Positions 28,917 to 36,464 of a DNA stretch of 36,464 nt are shown here, piece by piece. The position numbers were made by a program, and so were the translations under genes. Source of the stretch: Gammaproteobacteria bacterium 45_16_T64 (GTDB lineage: Bacteria > Pseudomonadota > Gammaproteobacteria > Pseudomonadales > Ketobacteraceae); assembly GCA_002162955.1 (NCBI GenBank), contig MABD01000050.1:1-36464 (forward strand), in the 5' to 3' direction. Each line of letters begins with the position of its first letter. Position 1 is the first letter of the stretch. Under the pieces are notes generated by a model. It had not been told where the DNA came from, searched no databases, and saw only the letters and a list, made by a program, of their open reading frames with translations.

Positions 28917-29726
28917 ATGATAAGCCTCGACAATATCCGTATCGTGATGATTAACACCAGTGATTCGGGCAATATCGGTGCCGCTGCTCGAGCCCTCAAA
29001 ACCATGGGGCTGAGTCGCCTGTATTTAGTGGACCCAGTGGAATACCCCACAGGTAAAGCAACGGCAAGGGCCTCTGGTGCTGCCGATGTGCTGCATAATG
29101 CTGCGGTGGTGGAGACGTTAGATGAGGCGATTGAAGGCTGCTCTTTAGTGTGGGGCGCCAGTGCACGCATGCGATCTATTCCTTGGCCTGTGATGACTCC
29201 ACGCCAAGCCGCTGAGCAAGTGGCTAATGAGCCCGATGAAAGCCAAGTTGCCATCGTATTTGGTCGTGAAAATTCGGGCATGACCAACGATGAATTGCGA
29301 AAATGTCACTATCACGTCTGTATTCCTGCCAATGAAGAATACGGTGTGCTTAATGTCGCGTCGGCTATTCAGCTGATTTGTTATGAGATGCGGGTGCGAT
29401 TATTTGAGCCTCAACCCGCAGTTCAGGGAGTGGATTTAGAAGCGGAAAAAGCTCTGGAGATGCCGTTATCCGTGACCAAATGGGATACTCCCTTAGTGAG
29501 TGTTCAGGATATGGAACGGTTCTTCCTGCATTTTGAACAAACTTTACTTGATATTGACTTCTTTGACCCCAATACACCTCGACAGTTGATGACAAGAGCG
29601 CGACGGTTGTTTAGTCGTACTCGCCTAGATCGCTTAGAGATGAACCTGATGCGCGGCTTTTTTTCTAAAGTACAGAAGCTGGCAGAAGGTCATGGCAAAA
29701 GCGGAGCCAGCCAAGAGAAGGAGTGA
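28917..29726 (+). CDS. trmJ: tRNA (cytidine/uridine-2'-O)-methyltransferase TrmJ
   Basis: A 269-residue SpoU/TrmH-class (SPOUT) methyltransferase that modifies tRNA position 32. Motif 1 is [26 protein letters not shown] with the conserved Asn and Arg. Motif 2 is [17 protein letters not shown]. Motif 3 is [14 protein letters not shown] near residue 150. A C-terminal helical extension (about 175-269) is typical of TrmJ. AGGTG precedes the ATG. The stop lies two bases before the cysE start, indicating coupling. Confidence 0.95.
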   Translation: MISLDNIRIVMINTSDSGNIGAAARALKTMGLSRLYLVDPVEYPTGKATARASGAADVLHNAAVVETLDEAIEGCSLVWGASARMRSIPWPVMTPRQAAEQVANEPDESQVAIVFGRENSGMTNDELRKCHYHVCIPANEEYGVLNVASAIQLICYEMRVRLFEPQPAVQGVDLEAEKALEMPLSVTKWDTPLVSVQDMERFFLHFEQTLLDIDFFDPNTPRQLMTRARRLFSRTRLDRLEMNLMRGFFSKVQKLAEGHGKSGASQEKE

Positions 29727-29728
29727 GT

Positions 29729-30508
29729 ATGTTTGACGGTATTAGAGAAGACATAGCATCCGTATTTGATCGAGACCCAGCCGCCCGTAATACCTTTGAG
29801 GTGTTAACGAATTACCCCGGGTTGCATGCGGTCCTATTGCACCGATTGGCCCATTGGTTATGGCGACAGAATGCTAAGTGGTTGGGCCGTAGTGTATCAA
29901 CCTTTAGCCGCTGGTTAACGGGCATAGAGATTCACCCTGGAGCAACCATTGGGCGACGCTTTTTTATCGATCATGGTATGGGGGTGGTGGTAGGTGAAAC
30001 CGCAGAGATTGGCGATGATGTGACGCTATACCACGGGGTGACCCTGGGTGGCACTAGTTGGAATAAAGGTAAGCGACACCCGACATTGGGTAGTGGCGTT
30101 GTCGTGGGAGCGGGCGCGAAGGTGCTGGGCCCCATTACGCTGGGTGATAATTCACGGGTTGGCTCTAATGCCGTGGTGACTAAAAACGTACCCAGCGATG
30201 CGACAGCCGTAGGTATTCCTGGTCGAATCATTAAGAAGCGTGACCCGGCAACGATCAAGTGTGAAGAGAAGCGCCGTATCGCGATGGCAAAGAAAATGGG
30301 GTTTGATGCCTATGGTATGACCGAGGATATGCCAGACCCTATCGTGCAATCGATCAATGCGATGTTAGATCATATGCACGCAGTCGATGCGAAAGTGGAT
30401 GGTATGTGTGGAGCCCTAAGAGCGTTAGGTAGTGATTTTTGTGACCAGAAATTGCCTGAGCTGGAAGCCGAGCATTTGGAAGATAATGCTGAAGAAATAG
30501 TCACTTAG
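29729..30508 (+). CDS. cysE: Serine O-acetyltransferase
   Basis: A 259-residue protein of the shorter SAT type. An N-terminal helical region (about 1-60) precedes the left-handed beta-helix: [24 protein letters not shown], then [15 protein letters not shown] and IGS-like hexapeptides up to [16 protein letters not shown]. It acetylates serine with acetyl-CoA, the first step to cysteine. Cysteine is the sulphur donor used by IscS encoded just downstream, a common pairing. I place the start at the ATG at 29729 because AAGGAG lies five bases upstream. The GTG at 29723 overlaps that ribosome-binding site. Confidence 0.95.
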   Translation: MFDGIREDIASVFDRDPAARNTFEVLTNYPGLHAVLLHRLAHWLWRQNAKWLGRSVSTFSRWLTGIEIHPGATIGRRFFIDHGMGVVVGETAEIGDDVTLYHGVTLGGTSWNKGKRHPTLGSGVVVGAGAKVLGPITLGDNSRVGSNAVVTKNVPSDATAVGIPGRIIKKRDPATIKCEEKRRIAMAKKMGFDAYGMTEDMPDPIVQSINAMLDHMHAVDAKVDGMCGALRALGSDFCDQKLPELEAEHLEDNAEEIVT

Positions 30509-30516
30509 TCCATTTG

Positions 30517-30541
30517 AAAGTTGACTGATTTACTCGGGTAT
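30517..30541 (+). promoter_or_regulatory. IscR type-1-like box 1 with overlapping promoter
   Basis: The 25-bp site fits the E. coli IscR type 1 consensus as I recall it: GTTGACT, a five-base A/T-rich core, then CTCGGGTAT, with one mismatch in the right half. TTGACT at 30521-30526 can serve as a -35, with CACAAT at 30544-30549 (17-bp spacing) as the -10. Holo-IscR bound here would block transcription of the isc operon. Confidence 0.75.
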
Positions 30542-30553
30542 TGCACAATGCAC

Positions 30554-30578
30554 AAAGTTGACCAGAATACTCAGGTAT
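30554..30578 (+). promoter_or_regulatory. IscR type-1-like box 2
   Basis: A second site with the same frame (GTTGACC, core, CTCAGGTAT) begins exactly 37 bases after box 1. The sequence surrounding both boxes is also duplicated (units 30517-30553 and 30554-30590). It lies 60 bases before the iscR start. Confidence 0.7.
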
Positions 30579-30637
30579 TACACGGAGCACGTTGAGAGAG
30601 CGAGGCTCAATTTGTGTACAAGTGATGAGGGCAAACC

Positions 30638-31159
30638 ATGAAATTGACGACGAAAGGTCGCTACGCAGTCACCGCTATGTTGGATTTGGCGGTACACGTG
30701 GATCAAGGCCCAGTAAGTCTTGCGGATATCTCTGAGCGTCAGGGCATATCGATCTCTTATTTGGAGCAGTTGTTTTCCAAGCTGCGCAAGAATGATTTAG
30801 TGAGTAGCGTAAGAGGCCCCGGTGGGGGTTATCGCCTAAGCCGTATTGGTGCAGAGATCTATGTTGCTGAAGTTATTGATGCCGTGGATGAGCCGGTTGA
30901 TGTTACTCGCTGCGAAGGTAGGGGAACCTGTCAGAACGGAGAACCTTGCCTTACTCACTATCTATGGCAGGACTTAAGCGATCAGCTACACCTGTTTTTG
31001 AGTGGTATTAGCCTTCAAGGGCTTGTAGATCGGTCAGAAATCCGTAAAGTTGCGATGCGCCAGGATCAGTACCAGAGAGATGGTGTTACGTCTCCTGCTG
31101 CCGCTGCGGAAGAGAAGCTTCTTCCTAGCAATCGTGTACCGGTAAATACAACATCTTAA
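30638..31159 (+). CDS. iscR: Fe-S cluster regulator IscR, Rrf2 family
   Basis: A 173-residue winged-helix regulator. The DNA-binding part (1-66) includes [17 protein letters not shown] and the wing [11 protein letters not shown]. The [2Fe-2S] ligands Cys92, Cys98, Cys104 and His107 are all present ([20 protein letters not shown]). Length and spacing match E. coli IscR. It is the first gene of the isc operon and probably represses it in the cluster-bound form through the boxes upstream. Confidence 0.98.
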   Translation: MKLTTKGRYAVTAMLDLAVHVDQGPVSLADISERQGISISYLEQLFSKLRKNDLVSSVRGPGGGYRLSRIGAEIYVAEVIDAVDEPVDVTRCEGRGTCQNGEPCLTHYLWQDLSDQLHLFLSGISLQGLVDRSEIRKVAMRQDQYQRDGVTSPAAAAEEKLLPSNRVPVNTTS

Positions 31160-31193
31160 TGGTGTTTAAGATGAGAGAGAGGAAATATTAGGC

Positions 31194-32408
31194 ATGAAAC
31201 GCCCTATCTATCTTGATTATGCGGCTACCACCCCAGTGGACCCGCGCGTTGTTGAAAAGATGACAGCTTGTTTATCTATGGATGGAAACTTCGGCAATCC
31301 AGCGTCGCGCTCCCATAGCTACGGCTGGCAGTCAGAAGAAGCGGTTGAATTGGCCCGTAAGCAGGTGGCTGATCTTATAAATGCAGACCCCCGTGAAGTG
31401 GTGTGGACATCTGGCGCTACAGAATCCGATAATCTTGCTATTAAAGGTGCTGCGCACTTCTATGGTAAGAAGGGTAAGCACATTATTACCTCTAAAATTG
31501 AACACAAAGCTGTACTCGATGCTTGTCGCCAATTAGAGAGAGAAGGCTTTGAGGTCACTTATCTTGATCCACAGTCAAATGGCATCGTAACCCCCGAGTT
31601 GGTGAAAGATGCTATCCGTGAGGACACCGTATTAGTGTCCATCATGCATGTGAACAATGAAATCGGCACAATTAATGATATTGCGGCGATTGGTGAAATG
31701 TTACGTGAGAAGAAAATCATCTTTCACGTGGATGCAGCGCAAAGTGCTGGTAAAATAGAGATAGACATGCAAGCGATGAAAGTTGACCTGTTGTCGCTAT
31801 CAGCCCATAAAGTGTATGGCCCTAAAGGAATGGGAGCACTGTATGTTCGACGCAAGCCCCGCATTCGTCTAGAAGCACAGATGCATGGTGGTGGTCATGA
31901 GCGTGGTATGCGTTCTGGTACATTGCCTACTCACCAAATCGTGGGTATGGGTGAAGCATTTCGCATCGCTAAAGAAGAGATGGCGGAAGAAAATACGCGA
32001 CTACTAACGTTACGTCGACGTTTGTGGGATGGACTGCAAGGGCTTGAGCAAGTCCATATTAATGGTGATCCAGAGTGTCGTGTATCGGGTAATTTAAATG
32101 TGAGTTTTGCTTTTGTAGAAGGTGAATCTCTATTGATGGCACTGAAAGATGTCGCGGTATCTTCAGGTTCTGCCTGTACTTCTGCCAGTTTAGAGCCATC
32201 TTATGTATTACGTGCACTAGGCCTAGAAGATGAGCTAGCCCATAGCTCGATTCGTTTTGCTATTGGTCGGTTTACCACGGAAGCAGATATTGACAGGGTT
32301 GTTGAGACTGCGAGCGAAGGGGTGACTAAATTGAGAGAGTTGTCGCCTTTGTGGGATATGTATAAAGATGGGATTGATTTAAGCACAGTTGAGTGGACTG
32401 CTCACTGA
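31194..32408 (+). CDS. iscS: Cysteine desulfurase IscS
   Basis: A 404-residue PLP enzyme of the usual length. His104 (SKIEHKAV), Asp180 (FHVDAAQ) and the PLP Lys206 ([12 protein letters not shown]) are present, and the active-site Cys328 lies in [17 protein letters not shown]. It removes sulphur from cysteine as a persulphide and passes it to IscU and to tRNA-thiolation partners. GAGG lies upstream of ATG, 34 bases after the iscR stop. Confidence 0.98.
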   Translation: MKRPIYLDYAATTPVDPRVVEKMTACLSMDGNFGNPASRSHSYGWQSEEAVELARKQVADLINADPREVVWTSGATESDNLAIKGAAHFYGKKGKHIITSKIEHKAVLDACRQLEREGFEVTYLDPQSNGIVTPELVKDAIREDTVLVSIMHVNNEIGTINDIAAIGEMLREKKIIFHVDAAQSAGKIEIDMQAMKVDLLSLSAHKVYGPKGMGALYVRRKPRIRLEAQMHGGGHERGMRSGTLPTHQIVGMGEAFRIAKEEMAEENTRLLTLRRRLWDGLQGLEQVHINGDPECRVSGNLNVSFAFVEGESLLMALKDVAVSSGSACTSASLEPSYVLRALGLEDELAHSSIRFAIGRFTTEADIDRVVETASEGVTKLRELSPLWDMYKDGIDLSTVEWTAH

Positions 32409-32441
32409 TATTGGCAGTTCATTGAGAGAGAGGAAAGTATC

Positions 32442-32822
32442 ATGGCTTACAGTGATAAAGTATTGGATCATTATGAAAACCCTCGCAACGTTGGTGCGAT
32501 GGACGCAGAAGAGAGTGATGTAGGTACCGGTATGGTCGGTGCCCCTGCGTGCGGCGATGTGATGCGTCTACAGATCAAAGTAAATGACGACGGTATTATA
32601 GAAGATGCCAAGTTCAAGACCTATGGGTGTGGTTCTGCTATAGCATCCAGCTCATTAGTGACTGAGTGGGTTAAAGGTAAAACGTTGGACGAAGCTGCGG
32701 AAATTAAAAATACCGCTATTGCGGAAGAGCTTGCGTTGCCTCCCGTGAAAATTCACTGCTCTGTACTTGCAGAAGATGCAATTAAAGCAGCGGTAAGTGA
32801 CTATAAGAAAAAGCAAGACTAG
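32442..32822 (+). CDS. iscU: Fe-S cluster assembly scaffold IscU
   Basis: A 126-residue scaffold. Cluster ligands Cys37, Asp39 (APACGD), Cys63 (YGCGS), His105 and Cys106 (IHCS) are all present, and the HscA recognition motif LPPVK lies at 99-103. It receives sulphur from IscS and iron to build [2Fe-2S] clusters, which HscA and HscB help release. Confidence 0.98.
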   Translation: MAYSDKVLDHYENPRNVGAMDAEESDVGTGMVGAPACGDVMRLQIKVNDDGIIEDAKFKTYGCGSAIASSSLVTEWVKGKTLDEAAEIKNTAIAEELALPPVKIHCSVLAEDAIKAAVSDYKKKQD

Positions 32823-32848
32823 TGCCCATTAGTCTTGTCGCTTAAAAA

Positions 32849-32872
32849 CACGCCCCGAATACTCGGGGTGTG
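32849..32872 (+). other. Stable hairpin between iscU and iscA
   Basis: CACGCCCCGA pairs with TCGGGGTGTG over ten positions (one G-T) with the four-base loop ATAC. No U-tract follows, so it is more likely an mRNA processing or stabilising structure than a terminator. It divides iscRSU from iscA-hscBA-fdx-iscX. Confidence 0.7.
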
Positions 32873-32907
32873 GTAGTAACGTAGTATGAAAAATCGGAGA
32901 AGTAATA

Positions 32908-33231
32908 GTGGCTATCACCATGACAGAAATCGCAGCTGAACACGTTAAAGCACATTTGCAGCAACGCGGTAAAGGGTTGGGTATTCGTGTTGGCATAAAG
33001 ACCACTGGCTGCTCCGGAATGTCTTATGTATTAGAGTTTGTTGATGAAGCGAACGAAGAAGACAGTGTGTTTGAAAGCCAAGGTGTGAGTATTATTGCTG
33101 ATCCAAAAGCCTTGGTTTATATTGATGGCACCGAGATGGACTACGTTAAAAGCGGTTTGAATGAAGGGTTTGAGTTCGTCAACCCTAATACGAAAGGTGA
33201 GTGTGGTTGCGGAGAGAGCTTTACCGTATAG
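32908..33231 (+). CDS. iscA: Iron-sulphur cluster carrier IscA
   Basis: A 107-residue A-type carrier with the three conserved cysteines Cys35 (TTGCSGMSY), Cys99 and Cys101 (GECGCGESF). It transfers clusters or iron to target proteins. The start is GTG with CGGAGA eight bases upstream; the protein then begins [13 protein letters not shown] like its homologues. Confidence 0.97.
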   Translation: MAITMTEIAAEHVKAHLQQRGKGLGIRVGIKTTGCSGMSYVLEFVDEANEEDSVFESQGVSIIADPKALVYIDGTEMDYVKSGLNEGFEFVNPNTKGECGCGESFTV

Positions 33232-33287
33232 CGCGACCTGGTGTGACTTTTTACCTTCTTCCTATTTTCTAAACGAGGAATCTTCTC

Positions 33288-33821
33288 GTGGATCTTTCTA
33301 AGAACTTCTTTCAGCTATTTGCGCTGCCTGAGAGCTTTGATGTTGATACTGCAAAGCTTATGGATGCGTACCGTAGTCTCCAGAAGGTGGTTCATCCTGA
33401 TCATTTTGCATCTGGCACCGATAAAGAAAAGCGGCTTTCTATTGAAATGGCCGCTCACCTAAATGACGGCGTGGATACCCTAAAGAAACCCGTGAAACGT
33501 GCAATCTATTTGCTTGGGCTTAAAGGCCTAAATGTCGACTTTGAAAAAAACACTGCAATGTCGCCGATGTTTTTGATGGAGCAAATGGAGTTGCGGGAAA
33601 CGCTAGAGGCCGTGACCAATCAAGCGGATCCGTTTTTGGCAATTGATGCGCTGTACGAGCGCTTGAAGACAATGCAATCCGAGAGAACCGAGCGGTTTAA
33701 AGGGGCCTATAATTCTGGCGATAGCCAGTCCCTAGAGCGCGCCGAAGGTATTGTGGCAGAAATGCAGTTTATCGAAAAACTGTGTATTGATATTGAACGA
33801 CTTGAAGAAACGTTGGATTAA
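33288..33821 (+). CDS. hscB: Co-chaperone HscB, J-domain protein
   Basis: A 177-residue protein with an N-terminal J domain (about 1-75) carrying HPD at 36-38 within VVHPDHF, and a C-terminal helical domain that binds IscU. It brings IscU to HscA and stimulates its ATPase. The GTG start has GAGGAA upstream. It ends four bases before the hscA start. Confidence 0.96.
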   Translation: MDLSKNFFQLFALPESFDVDTAKLMDAYRSLQKVVHPDHFASGTDKEKRLSIEMAAHLNDGVDTLKKPVKRAIYLLGLKGLNVDFEKNTAMSPMFLMEQMELRETLEAVTNQADPFLAIDALYERLKTMQSERTERFKGAYNSGDSQSLERAEGIVAEMQFIEKLCIDIERLEETLD

Positions 33822-33825
33822 ACCC

Positions 33826-35700
33826 ATGGCATTATTGCAAATATCAGAACCCGGTCAGTCTCCAGAGCCCCATCAGCGTAAGCTTGCTGTGGGTATTGAT
33901 TTGGGTACCACCAATTCTCTTGTAGCTGCCATGCGTTTGGGCAAACCAGAAACGTTACCTGATTTATCTGGGCGCCATATTTTACCGTCAGTGGTTCGTT
34001 ATTTGCCCGCGGGTGAGGTAGTCGTTGGTGATGAAGCGCGAGACGCTATTTTTGAGGATTCTCGCAATACCATTAGTTCCGTAAAACGTTTGATGGGGCG
34101 GGGGGTCGATGACGTTAAAACGTTAGGAGACTGCCTTCCCTACGAGTTTATCCAGTCAGAAACAGAGATGCCTTATATTCGGACCGAAGCCGGCGATAAA
34201 AGCCCGGTGGAAATTTCCAGTGAAATTCTAAAATCATTATCTGTTCGAGCGCAAGAGACGTTAGGTGGTGATATCAGTGGTGCTGTGATTACAGTGCCAG
34301 CTTATTTTGATGAGGCGCAGCGCCAAGCCACCAAGGATGCGGCCAAGCTGGCCGGGTTGCATGTTTATCGATTATTGAATGAGCCTACCGCTGCTGCGGT
34401 CGCTTATGGCTTGGATCGTGGTGCAGAGGGTGTGCACGCAATTTATGATTTGGGCGGCGGCACATTCGACATATCTATTTTACGGTTAAACAAAGGGGTG
34501 TTCGAAGTGCTGTCCACTGGGGGTGATTCTGCTCTGGGTGGCGATGACTTTGATCACGCAATTGCGCAATGGATATTAAAAGAGTCGGGCCAAGAATGTG
34601 TGGGCACTAGCGTTGCTCGTCAATTGATGGAGATTGCTCGGGGGCTAAAAGAGCAGCTAACTGATGCAGATTCAGTTAACGTGAATGTGGATACAGGGTG
34701 CTTCACCTGGCAAGGGGTGTTAACCCGCGAGGTTTTTCACTCGCTAGTGGATCCGCTTATCGCAAAGACAGTGCGGGCCTGCAAGAGAGCGTTGCGTGAT
34801 GCCAATTTAGGGCCTGGTGATATTCATGATGTCGTCATGGTTGGTGGGTCCACTCGGGTGCTTCGAGTGCGTGAGAAAGTGGCCGATTTTTTTGGTGCGA
34901 CGCCGTTGTGCGATATAGATCCAGATAGAGTCGTTGCGGTAGGGGCCTCTATTCAGGCCGACGTATTGGCGGGTAATAAACCCGATGATGAAATGGTGCT
35001 GCTGGATGTGATTCCGTTATCTCTAGGAATAGAAACCATGGGTGGTTTGATGGAAAAAATCATCCACCGCAACACAACAATACCGGTGACGCGAGCTCAG
35101 GAATTCACAACCTTTAAAGATGGCCAAACCGCTCTGGCGGTACAAGTGGTTCAGGGTGAGCGTGAATTGGTGTCGGATTGCCGATCATTAGCAAAATTTG
35201 AATTGCGTGGTATACCACCGATGGTGGCGGGTTCTGCTCGTATCCGGGTTACCTATCAGGTGGATGCCGATGGGTTGCTAAGTGTGTCCGCTAAAGAGCT
35301 TACCAGCAATGTCGAAACTAATGTGGAGGTGAAACCTTCATATGGTCTGAGTGATAACGAAGTTACGCGCATGCTGAAGGACTCCTTTGATTTTGCGGAA
35401 GGCGACAAAGATGCTCGTGCCCTAGCAGAAGAGCGAGTTGAGGCTGATCGTCAGCTGGAAGCGTTGCGCCAAGCCTTAGCTGAAAATGGCGAAGAATTAT
35501 TGAGTGCCGATGAGCGGAAACAGTTACACCAGTTGATGGAAGCGTTGGCGATAAGTAAGCAAGGTGAAGATAGCGTTGCAATACGTAAAGCCATCGATGA
35601 GTTAAATAGCACCAGTGAAGTATTTGCTGCCAGACGTATGGATAAGAGCATCAATCAGGCTTTATCCGGGCAGTCTATCGATAATTTGGGCGAGGAGTAG
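33826..35700 (+). CDS. hscA: Fe-S assembly chaperone HscA, Hsp70 family
   Basis: A 624-residue specialised Hsp70. Nucleotide-binding motifs include [13 protein letters not shown] near residue 24, [14 protein letters not shown], and [12 protein letters not shown]. The substrate domain follows from about residue 390. It binds the LPPVK motif of IscU. The frame is open upstream into hscB, but the ATG at 33826, giving [13 protein letters not shown], matches homologous N-termini. Confidence 0.97.
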   Translation: MALLQISEPGQSPEPHQRKLAVGIDLGTTNSLVAAMRLGKPETLPDLSGRHILPSVVRYLPAGEVVVGDEARDAIFEDSRNTISSVKRLMGRGVDDVKTLGDCLPYEFIQSETEMPYIRTEAGDKSPVEISSEILKSLSVRAQETLGGDISGAVITVPAYFDEAQRQATKDAAKLAGLHVYRLLNEPTAAAVAYGLDRGAEGVHAIYDLGGGTFDISILRLNKGVFEVLSTGGDSALGGDDFDHAIAQWILKESGQECVGTSVARQLMEIARGLKEQLTDADSVNVNVDTGCFTWQGVLTREVFHSLVDPLIAKTVRACKRALRDANLGPGDIHDVVMVGGSTRVLRVREKVADFFGATPLCDIDPDRVVAVGASIQADVLAGNKPDDEMVLLDVIPLSLGIETMGGLMEKIIHRNTTIPVTRAQEFTTFKDGQTALAVQVVQGERELVSDCRSLAKFELRGIPPMVAGSARIRVTYQVDADGLLSVSAKELTSNVETNVEVKPSYGLSDNEVTRMLKDSFDFAEGDKDARALAEERVEADRQLEALRQALAENGEELLSADERKQLHQLMEALAISKQGEDSVAIRKAIDELNSTSEVFAARRMDKSINQALSGQSIDNLGEE

Positions 35701-35706
35701 TTAGCG

Positions 35707-36045
35707 ATGCCACAGATAATATTTTTACCCCATGATGACCTTTGTCCTGATGGCTTGGTGGTAGAGGCCGAGAAGGGTGAGACCGTGCTGGATGCCGCAT
35801 TGCGAAATGGCATTGATATTGAGCATGCCTGCGAGAAGTCTTGTGCCTGTACCACTTGTCATATTGTTGTTCGCGAGGGCTTTGATTCTCTTGAAGAATC
35901 CGATGAGCTAGAGGACGACATGCTGGATAAGGCGTGGGGGTTGGAGCCGGATTCTCGTCTCAGCTGTCAGGCCGCAGTGGAAGAGGATGACTTGGTCGTT
36001 GAGATTCCGAAGTACACCATTAACCAGGTATCAGAGCAGCACTAA
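35707..36045 (+). CDS. fdx: ISC-type [2Fe-2S] ferredoxin
   Basis: A 112-residue adrenodoxin-like ferredoxin. The cluster ligands are Cys42, Cys48, Cys51 and Cys87 (HACEKSCACTTCH and RLSCQ), in the same positions as E. coli Fdx, which also carries the extra Cys46. It gives electrons during cluster assembly. It follows hscA by six bases. Confidence 0.97.
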   Translation: MPQIIFLPHDDLCPDGLVVEAEKGETVLDAALRNGIDIEHACEKSCACTTCHIVVREGFDSLEESDELEDDMLDKAWGLEPDSRLSCQAAVEEDDLVVEIPKYTINQVSEQH

Positions 36046-36077
36046 CGGTTAGCGATTGCTGCCTTTGGGAGTGAGTT

Positions 36078-36278
36078 ATGAGTTTACGTTGGACAGATAG
36101 TCTAGATATCGCGTTAGATTTATTGGAGGCGCGCCCAGATATTGACCCTAAGACGATTGGTTTTATGGATTTGCGGGAGTGGGTGATGGCTTTGGAGGGC
36201 TTCGATGATGACCCTGCGCGCTGTGGCGAAAAAATATTAGAAGCGATCCAGATGGCTTGGATAGAGGAAATGGATTAG
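36078..36278 (+). CDS. iscX: Fe-S assembly protein IscX
   Basis: A 66-residue acidic protein beginning MSLRWTDSLDIALDL and containing the family block IDPKTIGFMDLREWV and a closing acidic tail IQMAWIEEMD. It binds IscS and iron and tunes cluster assembly. It is the last isc gene. GGGAGTGA precedes the ATG. No convincing terminator was seen downstream. Confidence 0.97.
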   Translation: MSLRWTDSLDIALDLLEARPDIDPKTIGFMDLREWVMALEGFDDDPARCGEKILEAIQMAWIEEMD

Positions 36279-36406
36279 CGACAAATGGCGGTACGTCGGT
36301 GCAAGATTTCTAGAGGCTGGTCTGGTGTGGTACGCAGCACGGTTTACAAAACCTAGTCAGGCTGCTTTTCGAGCCTAAGTTATTGAAAGAAAAGCAAAAT
36401 AAGCCA

Positions 36407-36434
36407 TTGACGGGGCGCGTTGAATCTCTATAAT
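36407..36434 (+). promoter_or_regulatory. rRNA-type promoter at the right edge
   Basis: TTGACG and TATAAT are separated by 16 bases and followed by GCGCCTCC, nearly the layout of E. coli rrn P1 promoters. An A-rich stretch (36380-36403) upstream could act as an UP element. No coding frame follows before the window ends. It probably drives an rRNA or tRNA operon just outside. Confidence 0.75.
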
Positions 36435-36464
36435 GCGCCTCCTCTTCAACGCAAACCCAGCGTC

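Noticed and set aside
32886-32939. An ATG upstream of iscA with a 17-codon frame
   Set aside because: It is out of frame with IscA and has no good ribosome-binding site; the GTG at 32908 has one and gives the conserved N-terminus.

Overview
The window reads as chromosomal DNA of a gammaproteobacterium, probably a marine or aquatic member of the Oceanospirillales/Cellvibrionales/Pseudomonadales area. The signs are the complete iscRSUA-hscBA-fdx-iscX operon preceded by suhB, trmJ and cysE, the queA-tgt-yajC-secD-secF cluster, the pepA/holC/valS group divergent from lptFG, and a rhombosortase. I cannot name a genus from the sequence alone. Nothing here looks like a prophage, insertion sequence or CRISPR array.

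Layout. Bases 1-24 are the 3' end of a 5S rRNA gene with its terminator, so the window starts at the tail of an rRNA operon. Bases 300-7300 form an accessory-looking block: a GT-C-like membrane protein, a TetR-family regulator, a protein with a degenerate receiver domain, a DUF1653 protein, a 7TMR-DISM membrane sensor with a degenerate GGDEF domain, and a rhombosortase. Bases 7300-16600 are conserved housekeeping genes: valS, a small conserved hypothetical gene, holC and pepA on the minus strand, then lptF, lptG and a PAP2 phosphatase on the plus strand, then an RDD membrane protein and tRNA-Leu(CAA) on the minus strand. Bases 16900-22550 hold queA, tgt, yajC, secD and secF, closed by a strong terminator.

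Bases 22740-27550 hold the most striking gene: a 1563-residue methyl-accepting chemotaxis protein with a CHASE3-like sensor, HAMP domains, and seven consecutive PAS domains repeating at exactly 131 codons (393 bp) with no insertion or deletion. Every copy keeps the His and Trp, 49 residues apart, that mark the haem-binding PAS of the Aer2 family. The protein ends in the CheR/CheB tether EWEEF. A compact transcription unit for an unrecognised 44-residue protein follows on the minus strand.

Bases 27870-36280 hold suhB (minus), then trmJ-cysE and the isc operon (plus), with two IscR type-1-like boxes in a 37-bp tandem duplication before iscR. The window closes with a promoter resembling an rRNA operon P1 promoter (TTGACG, 16 bp, TATAAT, GCGCC discriminator). 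The segment therefore probably lies between two rRNA (or rRNA and tRNA) operons.

How the genes relate. The isc genes form one Fe-S assembly pathway, with CysE supplying the route to cysteine for IscS. LptFG and SecDF/YajC are envelope machinery. The giant receptor, the pseudo-receiver protein and the inactive GGDEF sensor are signalling proteins whose partners are not encoded here.
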